DNA of 64,000 nucleotides from Hordeum vulgare subsp. vulgare (taxonomy: Eukaryota > Streptophyta > Magnoliopsida > Poales > Poaceae): the NCBI RefSeq assembly GCF_904849725.1, contig NC_058523.1:110424189-110488188 (forward strand). The letters are read 5' to 3'. Below are positions 45,312 to 58,255 of the stretch, piece after piece. Each line of letters begins with the position of its first letter. The stretch's first letter is position 1. Below the pieces are notes generated by a model that did no database searches, was not told the DNA's origin, and saw only the letters and a program-made list of their open reading frames with translations. The translations under genes and the position numbers were made by a program.

Positions 45312-46370
45312 CTAATACCGATGGTAATTGAAGTGAGAGCATGCCGACGATGATCGAATCAACCTTGGAGCCATTTCCCACGCGCATCGTCACTTCGTTC
45401 TTCGCCAGCCTTCATTTGTTCCGTAGTTCCTGTTTCGAGTTGCAAATATGAGCAATGAAACCGGTATCAAATACCCACGCACTATTACGAGAGCTCGTGA
45501 GGTACACATCAATAACATGTATATCAAATATACCTTGTTTGGCGTTGGCCGCCTTCTTATCGGCCACATACTTGGGACAGTTCCGCTTCGAGTGACCAGT
45601 CCCCTTGCAATGATAACACTCAGTCTCCAACTTGGGTCCAGACTTGGGTTTCTTCATCAGAGGGGAAATAGCTTTGCCACTCTTCTTGGAGTTACCCTTC
45701 TTGCCTTTGCCATTTTTCTTGAAACTGGTGGTCTTATTGACCATCAACACTTGATGTTCTTTCTGGATTTCTGACTCAGCGACTTTCAGCATCGCAAACA
45801 GCTCGGCGAGTGACTTATTCATCCCTTGCATGTTATAGTTCAATACAAAGCCTTTGTAGCTAGGTGGCAGTGATTGAAGAACTCTGTCAGTGATAGCTTC
45901 TCATGGGAGAGCAATTCCCAGCTCAGCCAGACGGTTAGAGTACCCAGACATTCTGAGCACATGTTCACTGACAGACCCGTTCTCCTCCATTTTGCAAGCA
46001 TAGAACTTACCGGAGGTCTCATACCTCTTGATCCGGGCATTCTTCTCAAAGATAAACTTCAACTCCTGGAACATCTCATATGGTCCATGACATTCAAAAC
46101 ATCTTTGAAGTCCCGGTTCTAAGCCATACAAAACTGCACATTGAACTATTGAGTAGTCATCCTTGCGCGTCTCCCAAACGTTCATAACTTCTGACAACGC
46201 CGGTTGGGGTGGTTCATCACTAGCGGCGCATCAAGGACATATTGCTTTTGGGAAGCCATGAGGATAAGCCTAAGATTATGAGATGAGTCAACAAAGTTGC
46301 TTCCATCATCTTTCAACTTAGCTTTCTCTAGGAACGCATTAAAATTGAGGGTTGCTACTGCGCGAGCCAT
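45312..46370 (-). pseudogene. gag: Copia gag and protease start of the second element
   Basis: On the minus strand the ATG at 46370 opens MARAVATLNFNAFLEKAKLK, which lacks the small deletion seen in the first Copia copy. Frames 46370-46182, 46197-45901 and 45843-45412 together cover gag. They include YGLEPGLQRCFE, the zinc knuckle CYHCKGTGHSKRNC (pattern C-x2-C-x4-H-x4-C) and the protease box WVFDTGFIAHIC. At least two frameshifts and stops separate them. The protease continues to 45312, where the Athila-lineage insertion interrupts it. Confidence 0.88.
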
Positions 46371-47615
46371 TGATCTACAACATAAAATTTTGCAATGATT
46401 ACTTAGACTATGTTCAAGATAATTGAGTTTAGTTAATCATATTACTAATAAACTCCCACTCAAATTGGCATCCCTCTAGTCATTCGAGTGTCACAAGATC
46501 CAAATTCACTAACTCAAGTCCGATCATCATGTGAGTTGAGTTAGCTTCAATGGTCAACATCTCCATGTTTATCATATCCACTATATGACTCATGTTCGAC
46601 CTTTCGGTCTCTTCTGTTCCGAGGCCATGTCTCTACATGATAGGCTCGTCAAGTTTAACCTGAGTGTTCCACGTGTGCTACTATTTTGCACCCGTTGTAT
46701 GTGAACGTAGAGTCTATCACACCCGATCATCATGTGGTGTCTCGAAACTACGAATGTCGCAACGGTGCACACTTAGGGAGAACACAATTTTATCTTGAAA
46801 TTTTAGTGAGAGATCACCTTATAATGCTACCGCCGTCCTAGGCAAAATAAGGTGAATAAAAGGATTAACAGCACATGCAAATCATAAGTGACATGATATG
46901 GCCATGAACTTGTGCTTCTTGATCTTCATCACCAAAGCACCAACATGATCTCCATCATCACCGACACCACACCATGATCTCCATCATTGTGTTGCCATCG
47001 AGGTTGTCGCGCTAACTATGATGTTACTACTAAAGCTATAGACTAGTGATAAAGCAAAGCATCAACAAGCGCAAAATAATTAAAGACAACCCTATGGCTC
47101 CTGTTGGTTGCCGTAGCATCGATGTGCAAGTCAATATTTAACTATTACAACATGATCATCTCATACATCAAATATATCATATCATGTCTTTGGCCATATC
47201 ACATCACAACATACCCTGCAAAAACAAGTTAGACGTCCTCTAATTTGTTGTTGCAAATTTTACGTGGCTGCTATGATTATCTAGTATGATCGCATCTTAC
47301 TTACGCAAAACCACAACAGTGATATGCAAGTTGCTATTTAACCTTATCCAAGGACCTCCTCGGTCAAATTGGATTCAACTAAAGTTGGAGAAACACACAC
47401 CCGCCAGTCATCTTTATGCAACAAGTTGCATGCCACTCGATGAAACCGGTCTCTCGTAAGCGTATGAGTAATGTTGGTACGGGTCGCATCATCCAACAAT
47501 ACCGCCGAATCAAGAAAAGACTAAGGAGGGCAGCAAATTGATCATCAGTGCCCACAAACTCCTTTGTGTTCTACTCGAGATATCATCTACGCATAGATCT
47601 AGCTCATGATGCCAC
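46371..47615 (-). other. Leader and primer site of the second Copia element
   Basis: A noncoding leader of about 1.2 kb matches 2154-3391 in reverse. The primer site TGGCATCATGAGCT is the complement of 47601-47614, next to the 5' LTR. Confidence 0.75.
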
Positions 47616-48615
47616 TGTTGGGGAACGTTGCATGGGAAACAAAAAAATTCCTACACACACTCAATACCTATCCATGGTGATGATCATCTACGCGAGAGGA
47701 GATCGGATCCACATACCCTTGTAGATCGCTAAGAGGGAAGCGTTAAGAAACGCGGTTGATGTAGTCGAACGTATTCACGATCCAAATTGCAAGCCGTCCC
47801 ACGAACTCCATCCCGATCTAGTGCCGAACGGACAACACCTCCGCGTTCAACACCCGTATAGCTCGATGACGATCTCCACCTTCTTGATCCAGAAAGAGGG
47901 GTGGAGAGGTAGACGAGTTCTCCGGCAGCACGACAGTGTGGTGGTGGTGGTGGTGAACTAATACAGCACAGCTTCGCCAAGCTATGCCGGACTAATCTAG
48001 ACGAGGACGACGATCTATGGAGGAGAGGGAAGCATGTGCCTTTTTCTGGTGTAGTTTGCCCTCAAAACATCCACTATATATAGGAGGAATAGGAGGGAAG
48101 GATACCTTGCCTCCTACTCCAAGGAGGAGGGCTCGACCGAGCCAAGGGAGGAGAGTCCTCCTCCAATTCGGTTTGGTGGAGGACTCCCTTCCTACTTGGC
48201 CACCTCCTTCCTTTTTCTCTCTTCCTTTTCCTTTTGCATCTTGGCCGAAAATAGGTTATTGGGCTGGCCACACCAGCCCACTAGGGTCTGGTACACCACC
48301 TCTAGGCCTATTAGGTCCTCTCCTGGGTGGGTGGCCCCTCCCGCTAAAACCCCAGAACCCATTTGTCACTCTCGATATTTTATTGGTAATGCACAAAATC
48401 TTTCTGGAAGCCAAATGCAACTTTCCTACATATCAATCTTTACCTCCGGACCATTCCGGAGCTCCTTGTGACGTCCGGGATCTCATCCGAAACTTCGAAC
48501 AACTTTCGGTCACCAACAGACATAACTCAATAATACTGAAACATCACCAAACCTTAAGTGTGCAGACCCTGCGGGTTCGAGAACTATGCAGACATGACCT
48601 GAGACAATCTCCGGT

Positions 48616-50958
48616 ATTTTAGAGCATATTTCTCCATATGTGGTTTTGGTAATTGATGAGAATTCCTATGTACTAATGGTTACCTTAAGTTATATTTATA
48701 GGATTTGTCCATAGGCACTTCTTGAAGTCCATCTATTGGGTTCAAGGGGTTTATATGATGACCAAGGAGGTATTCAAGGTATTATCCAAAGAATGTCCAT
48801 AGAGACACAAGGTTGATCAAGATCTGAGTCAAAGAGTAAATCAAGATCATCAAGACACAAAGCGTACAAGATGTACCGAGAGGGATCAAGTGATCCCATG
48901 GTATGGTAAGCATTGTCCGTTACGTGTTTGTGTACTAACGCATGGTCTTCGTGAGAGTTTTATGTGGGGTTAGGTGTGTCTCCATGGGCTTGCATCTAGA
49001 GGAAGATCTCATACAACCCATGAAGGATGACGTCAAGTGGTGATCGTCATCAAGATTGCGGTGTGCAAGTTCAAGTGGACCAGCACGAAGATATCATGCT
49101 TGAAGCTTGCCGTCCATTGTGGTGGCAAAGGACTTGTGAAGATATACTGAAGAGCGGCTCACCCATCTTGTGTATGGGGGAGCAATCAACTAGTCTTCAT
49201 CAAGCCAACGCAATCAAGAAGGTGGTCCATCTTGAGGAAGCCAAGATCATCGTCATCTAGCTCAAGAGGATGAGGTGCAAGGTATAGGTTTGCCCTTGAT
49301 AGGTTTTCTGTTTTAGGATAGATTGCCATTCTGTCAAGGGGGGATCTCAAGTGAGTAGCTCGATCGTATCGTTCATTGAGAGCTCAATCCATTTCCATCC
49401 TTGCATCATACTTCTTGGTTCTTATTTGGTGTTTCTCTTTGTGAGTTTTAGAGCTTATGGTCATCTTCATGCCAAGCTCGAGTTCATCGAAAACGGAGTC
49501 CATATGCATCTACTATGATGTTTTCTATGTTGGAGTTTTTGGCGGTTCTTCATTTATAGAGGTCGCTGTTGGGATAGCTCTTGTTGTCTTGAATCCAACA
49601 AGCTTGGGTTTGCTCGATTCGGAGCTCGTATGCGAAAGTTATGGCTGTTTCAGTGGCTAGCGGTAGTACCGCCAGGGGCAGCGGTAGTACCGCTTCGGGA
49701 TGGTAGTACCTCTCTGTGAGCGGTTGTTCTCCGTCGGACTTTTTGCGAAGACTTTCTCTAGCGGTAGTACCGCCAGGTGCTAGCGGTAGTACTGCCAGGG
49801 CTAGCGGTCATACTGCTAGGTGCTAGCGGTAGTACCGTCAGGGCTAGCGGTAGTACCGCTCCTTGCCAGCGGTAGTACCGCTATGCGCGGGCTGTAAGTG
49901 GGGGTAACGGTCTGATTCCTTCCCCCACTATATAAAAGGGGTCTTCTTCTCCCTTGGTCTCACCTTATCTGTTGAGCTCATGTTCTACCCCCATTATTGA
50001 CCTTCTTAGAGCTTGCTTACTCTCAATCCCTCCAATGATTCTTGCTTGTTCTTGAGGGAAAAGAGAGAGGAGATCTAGATCCACATCTCCACCAATCATG
50101 TTCTCCTCTATGTGAGGGGAACCCCTTGGATCTAGATCTTGGAGTTCTTGGTGAGCTCCTTGTTCTTCCTCTTATATTTTTTCCATAGCTTTTGTTGTTG
50201 TGGAGGGATTTGAGTGTGAGGGACTTGTCCACTTCGTGTGTTCTTTCCATTGCATTAGTTGCATCGGTTTGAGTTCTCCACGGTGATACGTGGAAGTGAA
50301 GTTTGAGAAGCTTATTACCTTTGGTACTTAGTACCCAAGATATTATTCTTCGTGGATGCTTTGGCATCCTAGAAGCTTGGTGGTGTCTCGAAGCTCAATC
50401 ATTGTGGTGTAAAGCTCTGGGCAAGCGTCGGGGTCTCCAATTAGGTTGTGGAGATTGCCCCGAGCAATTTGTACGGGTACCGGTGACCACCCCCAAGGTT
50501 TGCCATTTGTACGGGTTCGGTGACCGCCCTCAAGGGTCCCTTAGTGGAATCACGACATCTTGCATTGTGCGAGGGCGTGAGGAGATTACGGTGGCCTTAG
50601 TGGCATCTTGGGGAGCATTGTGCCTCCACACCGCTCCAATGGAGATTAGCATCCGCAAGGGTGTGCACTTTGGGATACATCATCGTCTCCGCGTGCCTCG
50701 GTTATCTCTTACCCAAACCCTTTACTTATGCACTTTACTTTGTGATAGCCATATTGTTTATTGTCATATATCTTGCTATCACTTAGTTGTTTATTTTGCT
50801 TAGCATAAGTTGTTGGTGCACATAGATGAGCCTAGTTGTTTTAGGTTTTGTGCTTGACAAATTGAACGTTAGTTTTATTCCGCATTTTTTCAAGCCTAAA
50901 CCGTAATTATTTTAAATCGCCTATTCACCCCCCTCTAGGCGACATCCACGTCCTTTCA
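48616..50958 (-). mobile_element. Second copy of the TGAAAG...CA noncoding family, inverted
   Basis: On the minus strand it starts TGAAAGGACGTGGATGTC, as at 29636, and runs 2,343 bp to GGAGAAATATGCTCTAAAAT. The host LTR reads CTCCGGTCAATAA without it. The flank CGGT appears on both sides (48612-48615, 50959-50962), shorter than the 5 bp expected, so the right-hand end may have mutated. Flanking parts of both copies match, including CCATAACTTT near the middle, but the central tandem repeats differ. A plus-strand frame at 50303-50803 is antisense and not credible as a gene. Confidence 0.75.
49655..49885. repeat. Array of interrupted palindromes GCGGTAGTACCGC
   Basis: About eight copies of GCGGTAGTACCGC or one-base variants occur irregularly spaced by 20-75 bp. 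Each has 6-base arms (GCGGTA and TACCGC) around one central base. Linkers are of CAGGGCTA/CAGGTGCTA type. The tract is noncoding and absent from the copy at 51767-53198. Confidence 0.85.
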
Positions 50959-53203
50959 CGGTCAATAATCAATAGTGGGACCTGGATGTCCATATTGGCT
51001 CCTACATATTCTACAAAGATCTTTAACGGTTGAACCTATATGTCAAGGATTCAGTTAATCCCTTATAACATTCCCTTTGTCCTTCGGATGTTACTTGCCT
51101 GAGATTTGATCGTCGGTGTCTCTATACCTATTTGAATCTTGTTACCAACAAGTCTCTTTATTCATTCTGTAATACAAAATCCCGTGGCTAACTCTTTAGT
51201 CACATTCCTTGCAAGGCTTGTTTGTGATGTTGTATTACCGAGTGGGCCCCGAGATACCTCTCCGCCATAAGGAGTGACAAAGCCCAGTCTTGATCCATGC
51301 TAACTCAACGGACACCTTCGGAGATACCTGTAGAGCACCTTTATAGTCACCCAGTTACGTTGCGACGTTTAATACACATAAGGCATTTCTCCGGTGTCAG
51401 TGAGTTACATGATCTCATGGTCATAGGAATGAATACTTGACATGCAGAAAACAGTAGCAATAAAATAACATGATCACATGTTACGTTCATAGTTTGGGTC
51501 TTGTCCATCACATCATTCTCCTAATGATGTGATCCTGTTATCAAGTGACAACACTTGTCTATGGCTTGGAAACCTTAACCATCTTTGATCAACGATCTAG
51601 TCAACTAGAGGCTTACTAGGGTTAGTGTTTTGTCTATGTATCCACACATGTATTTGTGTTTCTATTCAATACAATTCTTGCATGGATAATAAACGATTAT
51701 CTTGAAATAGGATACATAATAATAACTATTTTATTATTGCCTCTAGGGTATATTTCCAACACAAACGACCTAACCAGAGACCCCAAGCACCTCGACACAG
51801 GGCCGCTGGGCACGGGAGATGGTCGACCATCGGAGGTCCAAGACCCCGGGCACCCAAACCCGTCTGAGAATAAAAACACCGAGGGCATTTGGACTATGGG
51901 GCCCAGGCACCAATAAAGGGAAGATCCCATGGCAAAAACTCTATGGAGCACCCAGACATGAAAGGCTCCGGGCACCTAGACATGGAAAACCAAAACTGCC
52001 ATAACTTTTGCAACTGAACTCCGATTTCAAAAAACTCAAGTTTGATAGTAAGCTACTGAGTGACACGAGCTGTTAAATCACCATTGGAAATATTAAGAAC
52101 TAGCAATAAAGAGAACACCAATAGTATAAAGGTAGGAACATGTCCTCTAATAAGAACCGGTGAAAACTCCAACACTGAAAACGCAATAGAAGATGCATAG
52201 GAAATATGTTTTCGATGAACTTGAGCTTGTCATGAAGATACCCAAGGTCCAAATCCTCACATAGAGAAAATCCAAACATGAACCAATAATTATGATGCCA
52301 AGTATGCAAAGGTTTGATCTCTTTACAAATGATACGAACAAGCTACTCGCTCGAGAGCCCCCCTTGATAGTATGGCTATTGATCCTATAACTTGGTCTTC
52401 CAACTAACACCATGACATCGGTAAACCTATCAAGGATATATCTTTGTCTTGTGCATTATACACTTGTTCAAGATGATGACAATCTTGACCTCCTCAAATT
52501 GGACCACCTTTCTTGATTGCGCCGACTAGATGAAGACTAGTCAGTTGCTCCTCCATACTCCACTATGGGTGAGGCTCTCTTCGACACATCTCCACAAGTC
52601 CATTATAACCAGAATGGATGTCAAGCTTCAAGCATGTTATCTGTTTTTATGTCCCTCTTGAACTTACACAACTCAACCTTTATGATGTTCACCGCTTGAT
52701 GTCATCCCCCATGAGTTATATGAGATCTTCCTCTTGATGCAAAGCCCTCGGAAAAATACCTAACCCCACATAGATCATGGGTTAGTACACAAAGCATAAA
52801 TGGACAATGCTTACCATATCATGAGATAACTTGATCCCATTCGGTACATATTCTACACTTTGTGTGTTGATCAACTTGAATACACTCTTAGCACTTAGTC
52901 TTGATCAACCTTGTATCTTATCTTCTTTATTCTTTAAGATGACGTCTTGAAGTTCAACAAGAATGTTCACAAAATCTTCTTCTTCAAGACATGCTTGCAA
53001 CAAGCTCAATTCTCACATGATCAATCTTTAGTAACACCTTGAATAACAACTTGGTCATCAAATTCATCCTTGAAACCGACACATTGTCTTCAAGCATTGC
53101 CTATGGACAAACTCTCAAGTAACACTCAAAGCTATCATTAGTCCATAGGGATTGTCATTAATTACCAAATCCAAACATGGGGACACCATGCACTTTCAGC
53201 AAT

Positions 53204-54386
53204 CATATAGGAAAAAATTTCATTGAGTTCCATCATTTCAATCACAACCATATCATACATCCATTTCTTCAGAAAAAATCTTTTTTCCCATGATGCTACC
53301 AAATAATATTCTTCTTTGACACACAAGATTCCAAAATGGAGGGACAAAAAACACATGATGAAAATGGTATTCCTTACTATATCTTATAGGATTTGAAAAC
53401 CGCATGACTTTGGATGAAAAATAGTTTTATAATACAAGAATAACAAAGCAATTATATCAAGAGATTTGATCACGTGGAATGTTTCGTTTAAGGAAACTTT
53501 CTATGCATTCCAATCTTACAAATCAAATGTGCATTGTAGGAATGAAGTTCTAAGGATCTAACATCCTTAAACAAATCCTACTAAGTTCCTTTGAATTCAA
53601 GCGACACATTCGTGTGTCTTTCATTTCTTGTAGGATTCAATAATACCATGACTTACAATTCCTAAGATTTTCCAAATTCTATGTTCTAGAAATCCCAAGA
53701 ACAAGAGAGGCCTTTGCAGAACCTTCTGGTCAATTACTTTAGACTAGCTAAATACTTGTGCATTGTAATGGGGAAACTTTATTCTAATGGTTTAGTGTAG
53801 ATGTTTATTGATTGTGTTCATATTGAAATATATTGTGGGAAGCAAATTCATAGGCAAAGATAAGGAAAGATAGGATGTCATTGAGATTCTATATGCACAA
53901 CTAGTTGAGTTAATTTTATTGTTGCTTGCAAGGAATTTTATTATATTTGTGATTTATTTGTTTTCTATTGATTTATTTTCAAGGGATTTATTTCCCTAAA
54001 AATGATAAGTTGAGGGTTGGTTTGGAAAAAAATAATGGGGGTATGGAAAAAACCTGGTGCAAAGAGTGCAAGCAAAACCAACAAACTCCCCTTAAATAGT
54101 AGTAATAATTGAACAAAAATTAACAATGTATATATATTTTATAAAAATGAATAAAAATTAGAGAGAGGACAACATATAAAATACACCGAACTTTTGACGA
54201 AAAGGAAGAATCCACGACCTTCCGTTTATTACGCCAAAAAATTGAAATGTCCATGAAAGTCCTAAAACAATTGCTACACTTCACTCCATTAGGCTAAAAT
54301 CTCCGTTGCTTGACATACACCATACTCCACCTTTCTCATGTCGCCCCGACCCAAAATGTTAAAACTCTTATGTTGATGGATTCAAA
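53204..54386. other. AT-rich flank without recognised genes
   Basis: This is the continuation of the sequence that precedes 29636. It is AT-rich with many short repeats of the kind found in decayed MITEs. I see no coding region, RNA gene or clear element ends. Confidence 0.6.
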
Positions 54387-56134
54387 TGTTGGGGAACATT
54401 GCATGGTAAACAAAAATTTCGTACGAACACCCAAGATCTATCTATGAAGATGCATAGAAATGAGAGGGGAGAGTGTGTCTACGCACCCTCTTAGACCGTT
54501 AAGAGGAAGATTATATTACATGGTTGATGTAGTCAGACTCTTCACGATCCAAAAGTGATCCAATCCGATCTAGCACCGAACGGACGACACCTCCGTGTTC
54601 AGCACACATGCGATCCGATGATGTCTCCTCCTTCTTGATCCAGCAAGAAAGGGAGGAGAAGTATATGGGATCATGACCAGCACGCCGGTGTGATGGTGAT
54701 GGTGGAGGTGCAAGTTTCAGTAGGGCTTGTCTAAGCACTACTGAAAAATCGATGTGCCGAGGAACGGGGTAACGGGAGAGAGAGGGCTGCCGCCGGGGCG
54801 TGGGGATTGTTGGGTGCAACCCTCCCCTCTCCTCTACTATATATATGAGGCAAGGAGCAGGGGTGGGGTGCATCCCTTGGCCCCTCTTCCAAGGAGGTTT
54901 GATGGCTAGGGAGGAGTCCTCCCTCCACAAGGAAGGGAGGAGTCCCCTTCCTCCAAGGCACCTCCGGGGTGCCTTGTCCCTTTGGGAATCTTGCCCCCAA
55001 GCCACATGCGTGTGTAGGGATTGGTGCCCCTAGCCTAGGTTGTATAGGGAGTCACCCCTATAGACATTATGGGCCCATGGTGCACGTGGACCCCCCCGGT
55101 GGACCCCTGGAATGCTTCCAGCACCCCGGTAAGTTTTCGGTAATGCCCGGAAGTTTTCCGACAACCAAAATAGTACTTACCATATATAAACCTTACCTCC
55201 GGACCATTATGAACTCCTCGTGATGCCTGGGATCTCATCAGAGACTCCGAGCAACATTCAATCACCAACGTGAATATCCCAATACTACTCTAGCAACACC
55301 GAACATTAAGCATGCAGAGCCTACGGGTTCGAGAATCATGTGGGCATGACCGAGACACCTCTCCGTCCAATAACCAATAGCGGGACCTAGATGCCCAAAT
55401 TGGTTTGCACATACTCCATCCATATGATTATTGGTCGAACGATGATGTCAAGGATTCAGTCAATCCCATATCTAGTTCCCTTTATCCAGCGGTATGCTAC
55501 TTGTGTGAGATTTGATCGTCGGTATCTCCATACCTAGTTCAATCTCGTTACCAACAAGTGTCTTTACTCGTTCCGTAATACAAGATCCATGAATAACTTC
55601 TTAGTCGCATTGCTTGAAAGCTTCTTGTGATGTTGTATTACCGAGAGGGCCTAGAGATACCTCTACATCATACGGAGTGACAAATCCCAGTCTCGATCCA
55701 TGCCAACCCAACAAACACCGTGAGAGATACTTGTAGAGCACATTTATGATAACCCAGTTATGAAGTGATGTTTGATGCACACAAGGCATTCCTATGGTGT
55801 CAGTGAGTTGCATCATCTTATGGTCTTAGGAACAGATACTTGACATGAAGAAAGCAGTAGCAATAAACTAAGTGATATGATCCAATTCTATGCTTATAGA
55901 TGGTTCTTGTCCATCACATCATTCTCCTAACAATGTGATCCCATTATCAAATAACAACTCATGTCTATGGTTAGGAAACCTTAGCCATCTTTGATCAACG
56001 AGCTAGTCTAGTAGAGGCTCACTAGGGACAAAGTGTTGTTTATGTATCCACACATGTATCTAAGTTTCTAGTCAATACAATTATAGCATGGATAATAAAC
56101 ATTTATCATGAACAAGGAAATATGACAATAACTA
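54387..56134 (-). mobile_element. Truncated Copia LTR (Angela/BARE1/WIS group)
   Basis: It begins TGTTGGGGAACATTGCATGG and follows the LTR layout seen at 30705-32569, including the C/G-rich promoter part and the region before GATAATAAAC. It breaks off at 56134 after ACAATAACTA, about 35-45 bp short of the expected TTTCCAACA end. It is more diverged than the other copies. A TSD cannot be tested. Confidence 0.8.
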
Positions 56135-58255
56135 TGGGGACTCGGACTCATAAGCCGTGATCACCAAATGCATGTGCAAAGTGATCCCAGAGATCAGAGC
56201 TCATTGAACACACAGAAACTGAATAACAAGAGTCTTACATCCAATACATACCGTTTTACTCAAATATGACCTTTATGGACAAGTCTTCATAAACTCGCAG
56301 CAGAAATCTTCATCGATAGAGTGGACCCATGCCATCTTCCTTAACCCTACAGGCACTCTGACTTGGAAGCATCCTAGCTCGGACGTACGTCACCAAGGTT
56401 CCGGCCCTGTAGAGGAGGTAAAACCCTACGTCCTGCTTGATTATATTGATGTGGATGATGATTACACAATTGATCTACCTCGAAATTGTATGAGCTAAAC
56501 CCTAGATGAGTTAACCCGCCTGCATGGATGAGGACCCCTAGTTTATATAGACACGAGGGGATCTAGGGTTACATACAACCGATCTCCGGGCGGGGGCAGA
56601 TGTGTCGACCTAGTCTATGTTACTTGGACGTCACGCCAGTCTTTGGTGGTTTCCTCCTTGAATACGAGATGACCACACAGTCCAGCCTTCAAATAATACG
56701 ACCCATTAGGTCGGCCTTCTATGAAACTGGCTGACTACCCGAGGACCCCTTAATATCGGACTCCCTCGGTATCCCCCGAACTGGCCTTCAACACCGATGT
56801 ACAGGGTCTTCGGATGCTTGCTGATATGTCTCCAACGTATCTACTTTTCCAAACACTTTTGACCTTGTTTTGGACTCTAATTTACGTAATTTGAATGGAA
56901 CTAATCCGGACTGACGCTGTTTTTAGCAGAATTGCCTTGGTGTTATTTTTGTGCAGAAATAAAAGTTCTCGGATTGACGTGAAAATTGACAGAGAACGTT
57001 TTTGGAATTAATAAAAAATATTGGCAAAAGAATCAACCGGAGAGGGGCCACCACCTGGCCACAAGCCTGCAGGGCGCCCCCCTAGGGCGCACCCCCCTAG
57101 CTTGTGGGGCCCATGTGGCTCCACTGACCTCGTTTCCACTTCTATATATTCCTATTCGGGGATAAAAAAATGAAAAAGAAGAGTTCACTGCGTTTTATGA
57201 TACAGAGCCGCCACCACCTCCTATTCTTCCTTGGGAGGGCAGATCTGGAGTCTAATTTCGGCTCCGGAGAGGGGAAATCGACGCCGTCGTCATCATCAAC
57301 CATCCTTCATCACCAATTTCATGATGCTCTCCGTCGTTCATGAGTAATTCCATCGTAGGCTTGCCGGACGGTGATGGGTTGGATGAGATCTATCATGTAA
57401 TCGAGTTAGTTTTGTTAGGGTTTGATCCCTAGTATCCATTATGTTATGAGATTGATGTTGCTATGACTTTGCTATGCTTAATGCTTGCCACTAGGGCCCG
57501 AGTGCCATGATTTCAGATCTAAACCTATTATGTCTTCATGAATATATATGTGTTCTTGATCCTATCTTGCAAGTTACAGACACCTATTACGAGTTATGAT
57601 CCGCATCTCCCTGGGTGACAATAACTGGGATTCTTTCCGACGATTACCGTAGTTTGAGGAGTTGATGTATTCACTAAGTGATAATGCTTTGTTTCGTTTC
57701 TCTATTAAAAGGAGGCCTTAATATCCCTTAGTTTCCATTAGGAACCCGCTCCCACGGGAGGGTAGGACAAAAGATGGCATGCAAGTTCTTTTCCATAAGC
57801 ACGTATGACTATATATGGAATACATGCCTACATTAAATTGATGAATTGGAGCTAGTTCTGTATCACCCTATGTTATGACTGTTGCATGATGAATGCCATC
57901 CGGCATATTTACCCATCACCGATCCATTGCCTATGTGCTTTCCACATATTGATCTTTGTTAAGTTACTTTTCCGTTGCTATTGTTACAATCACTACAAAA
58001 TTGCTACTTTCACGTTTGCCACCGTTACTGTTACTTCCATATTACTTTGCTACTAAATACTTTGCTGCAGATATTAAGTTTTTCAGGTGTGGTTGAATTG
58101 ACAACTCACATGCTAACACTCGAGAATATTCTTTGGCTCCCCTTAAGTCGAATCAATAAATTTGGGTTGAATACTCTACCCTCGAAAACTGTTGCGATCC
58201 CCTATACATGTGGGTTATAACTCGCGCCCAGAATGTTTAGCTTGTAAGGAGAGTG
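56135..58255 (-). mobile_element. Gypsy-type LTR fragment, split by a solo LTR
   Basis: On the minus strand the sequence contains CGTGTCTATATAAACTAGGGG, a TATA box with a promoter layout like several Triticeae Gypsy LTRs, followed by AACCCTACGTCC-type text. Visible parts are 56135-56821 and 58223-58255. The family is not certain and no complete ends remain. Confidence 0.55.
56822..58222 (+). mobile_element. Sabrina-like solo LTR
   Basis: About 1.4 kb from TGATATGTCTCC to GTGGGTTATAA, colinear with the LTR at 35513-37094 but diverged. It is flanked by CTTGC (56817-56821) and CTCGC (58223-58227), a one-mismatch duplication, with no internal region. This is the product of LTR-LTR recombination. 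Confidence 0.75.

Larger units (their letters stand above)
30705..51761 (-). mobile_element. Second Copia element (Angela/BARE1/WIS group) with two nested insertions
   Basis: The ends are TGTTGGGGAATGTTGCATG on the left and TATTTCCAACA on the right, with the duplication CAAAC at 30700-30704 and 51762-51766. The order on the minus strand is 5' LTR (51761-47616), leader, gag, protease, an Athila-lineage insertion, integrase, RT/RNase H, 3' LTR. Subtracting 35513-45306 and 48616-50958 with their target copies leaves 8,911 bp, within 40 bp of the first Copia core. Every coding domain is disrupted, and it looks older than the first copy. Confidence 0.93.
47616..51761 (-). repeat. 5' LTR of the second Copia element, split by an insertion
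   Basis: LTR sequence covers 47616-48615 and 50959-51761, with 2,343 bp of another element between. It has a single copy of the hairpin that is duplicated in the 3' LTR. The plus-strand frame 48017-48622 is LTR sequence. Confidence 0.9.
29636..53198 (+). mobile_element. About 2.5-kb TG...CA noncoding element, split by a Copia insertion
   Basis: The left end TGAAAGGACGTGGATGTC follows GCAAT (29631-29635), and the right end CCATGCACTTTCA is followed by GCAAT (53199-53203). Between them the Copia element 30705-51761 is inserted with its own CAAAC duplication. Removing it leaves 2,501 bp. TG...CA ends with a 5-bp duplication and no coding domains suggest a solo LTR of an unnamed Triticeae family. 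A second, inverted copy lies at 48616-50958. The visible parts are 29636-30704 and 51767-53198. The middle carries loosely repeated GGGCACC motifs (about 51780-51975). Confidence 0.8.

Noticed and set aside
48017..48622. 201-codon plus-strand frame
   Set aside because: Antisense to a Copia LTR. A related frame at 31108-31673 in the sister LTR differs by shifts, so coding is not conserved.
50303..50803. 166-codon plus-strand frame
   Set aside because: It lies within the noncoding repeat family and its counterpart at 29800-30300 is not open in the same way.
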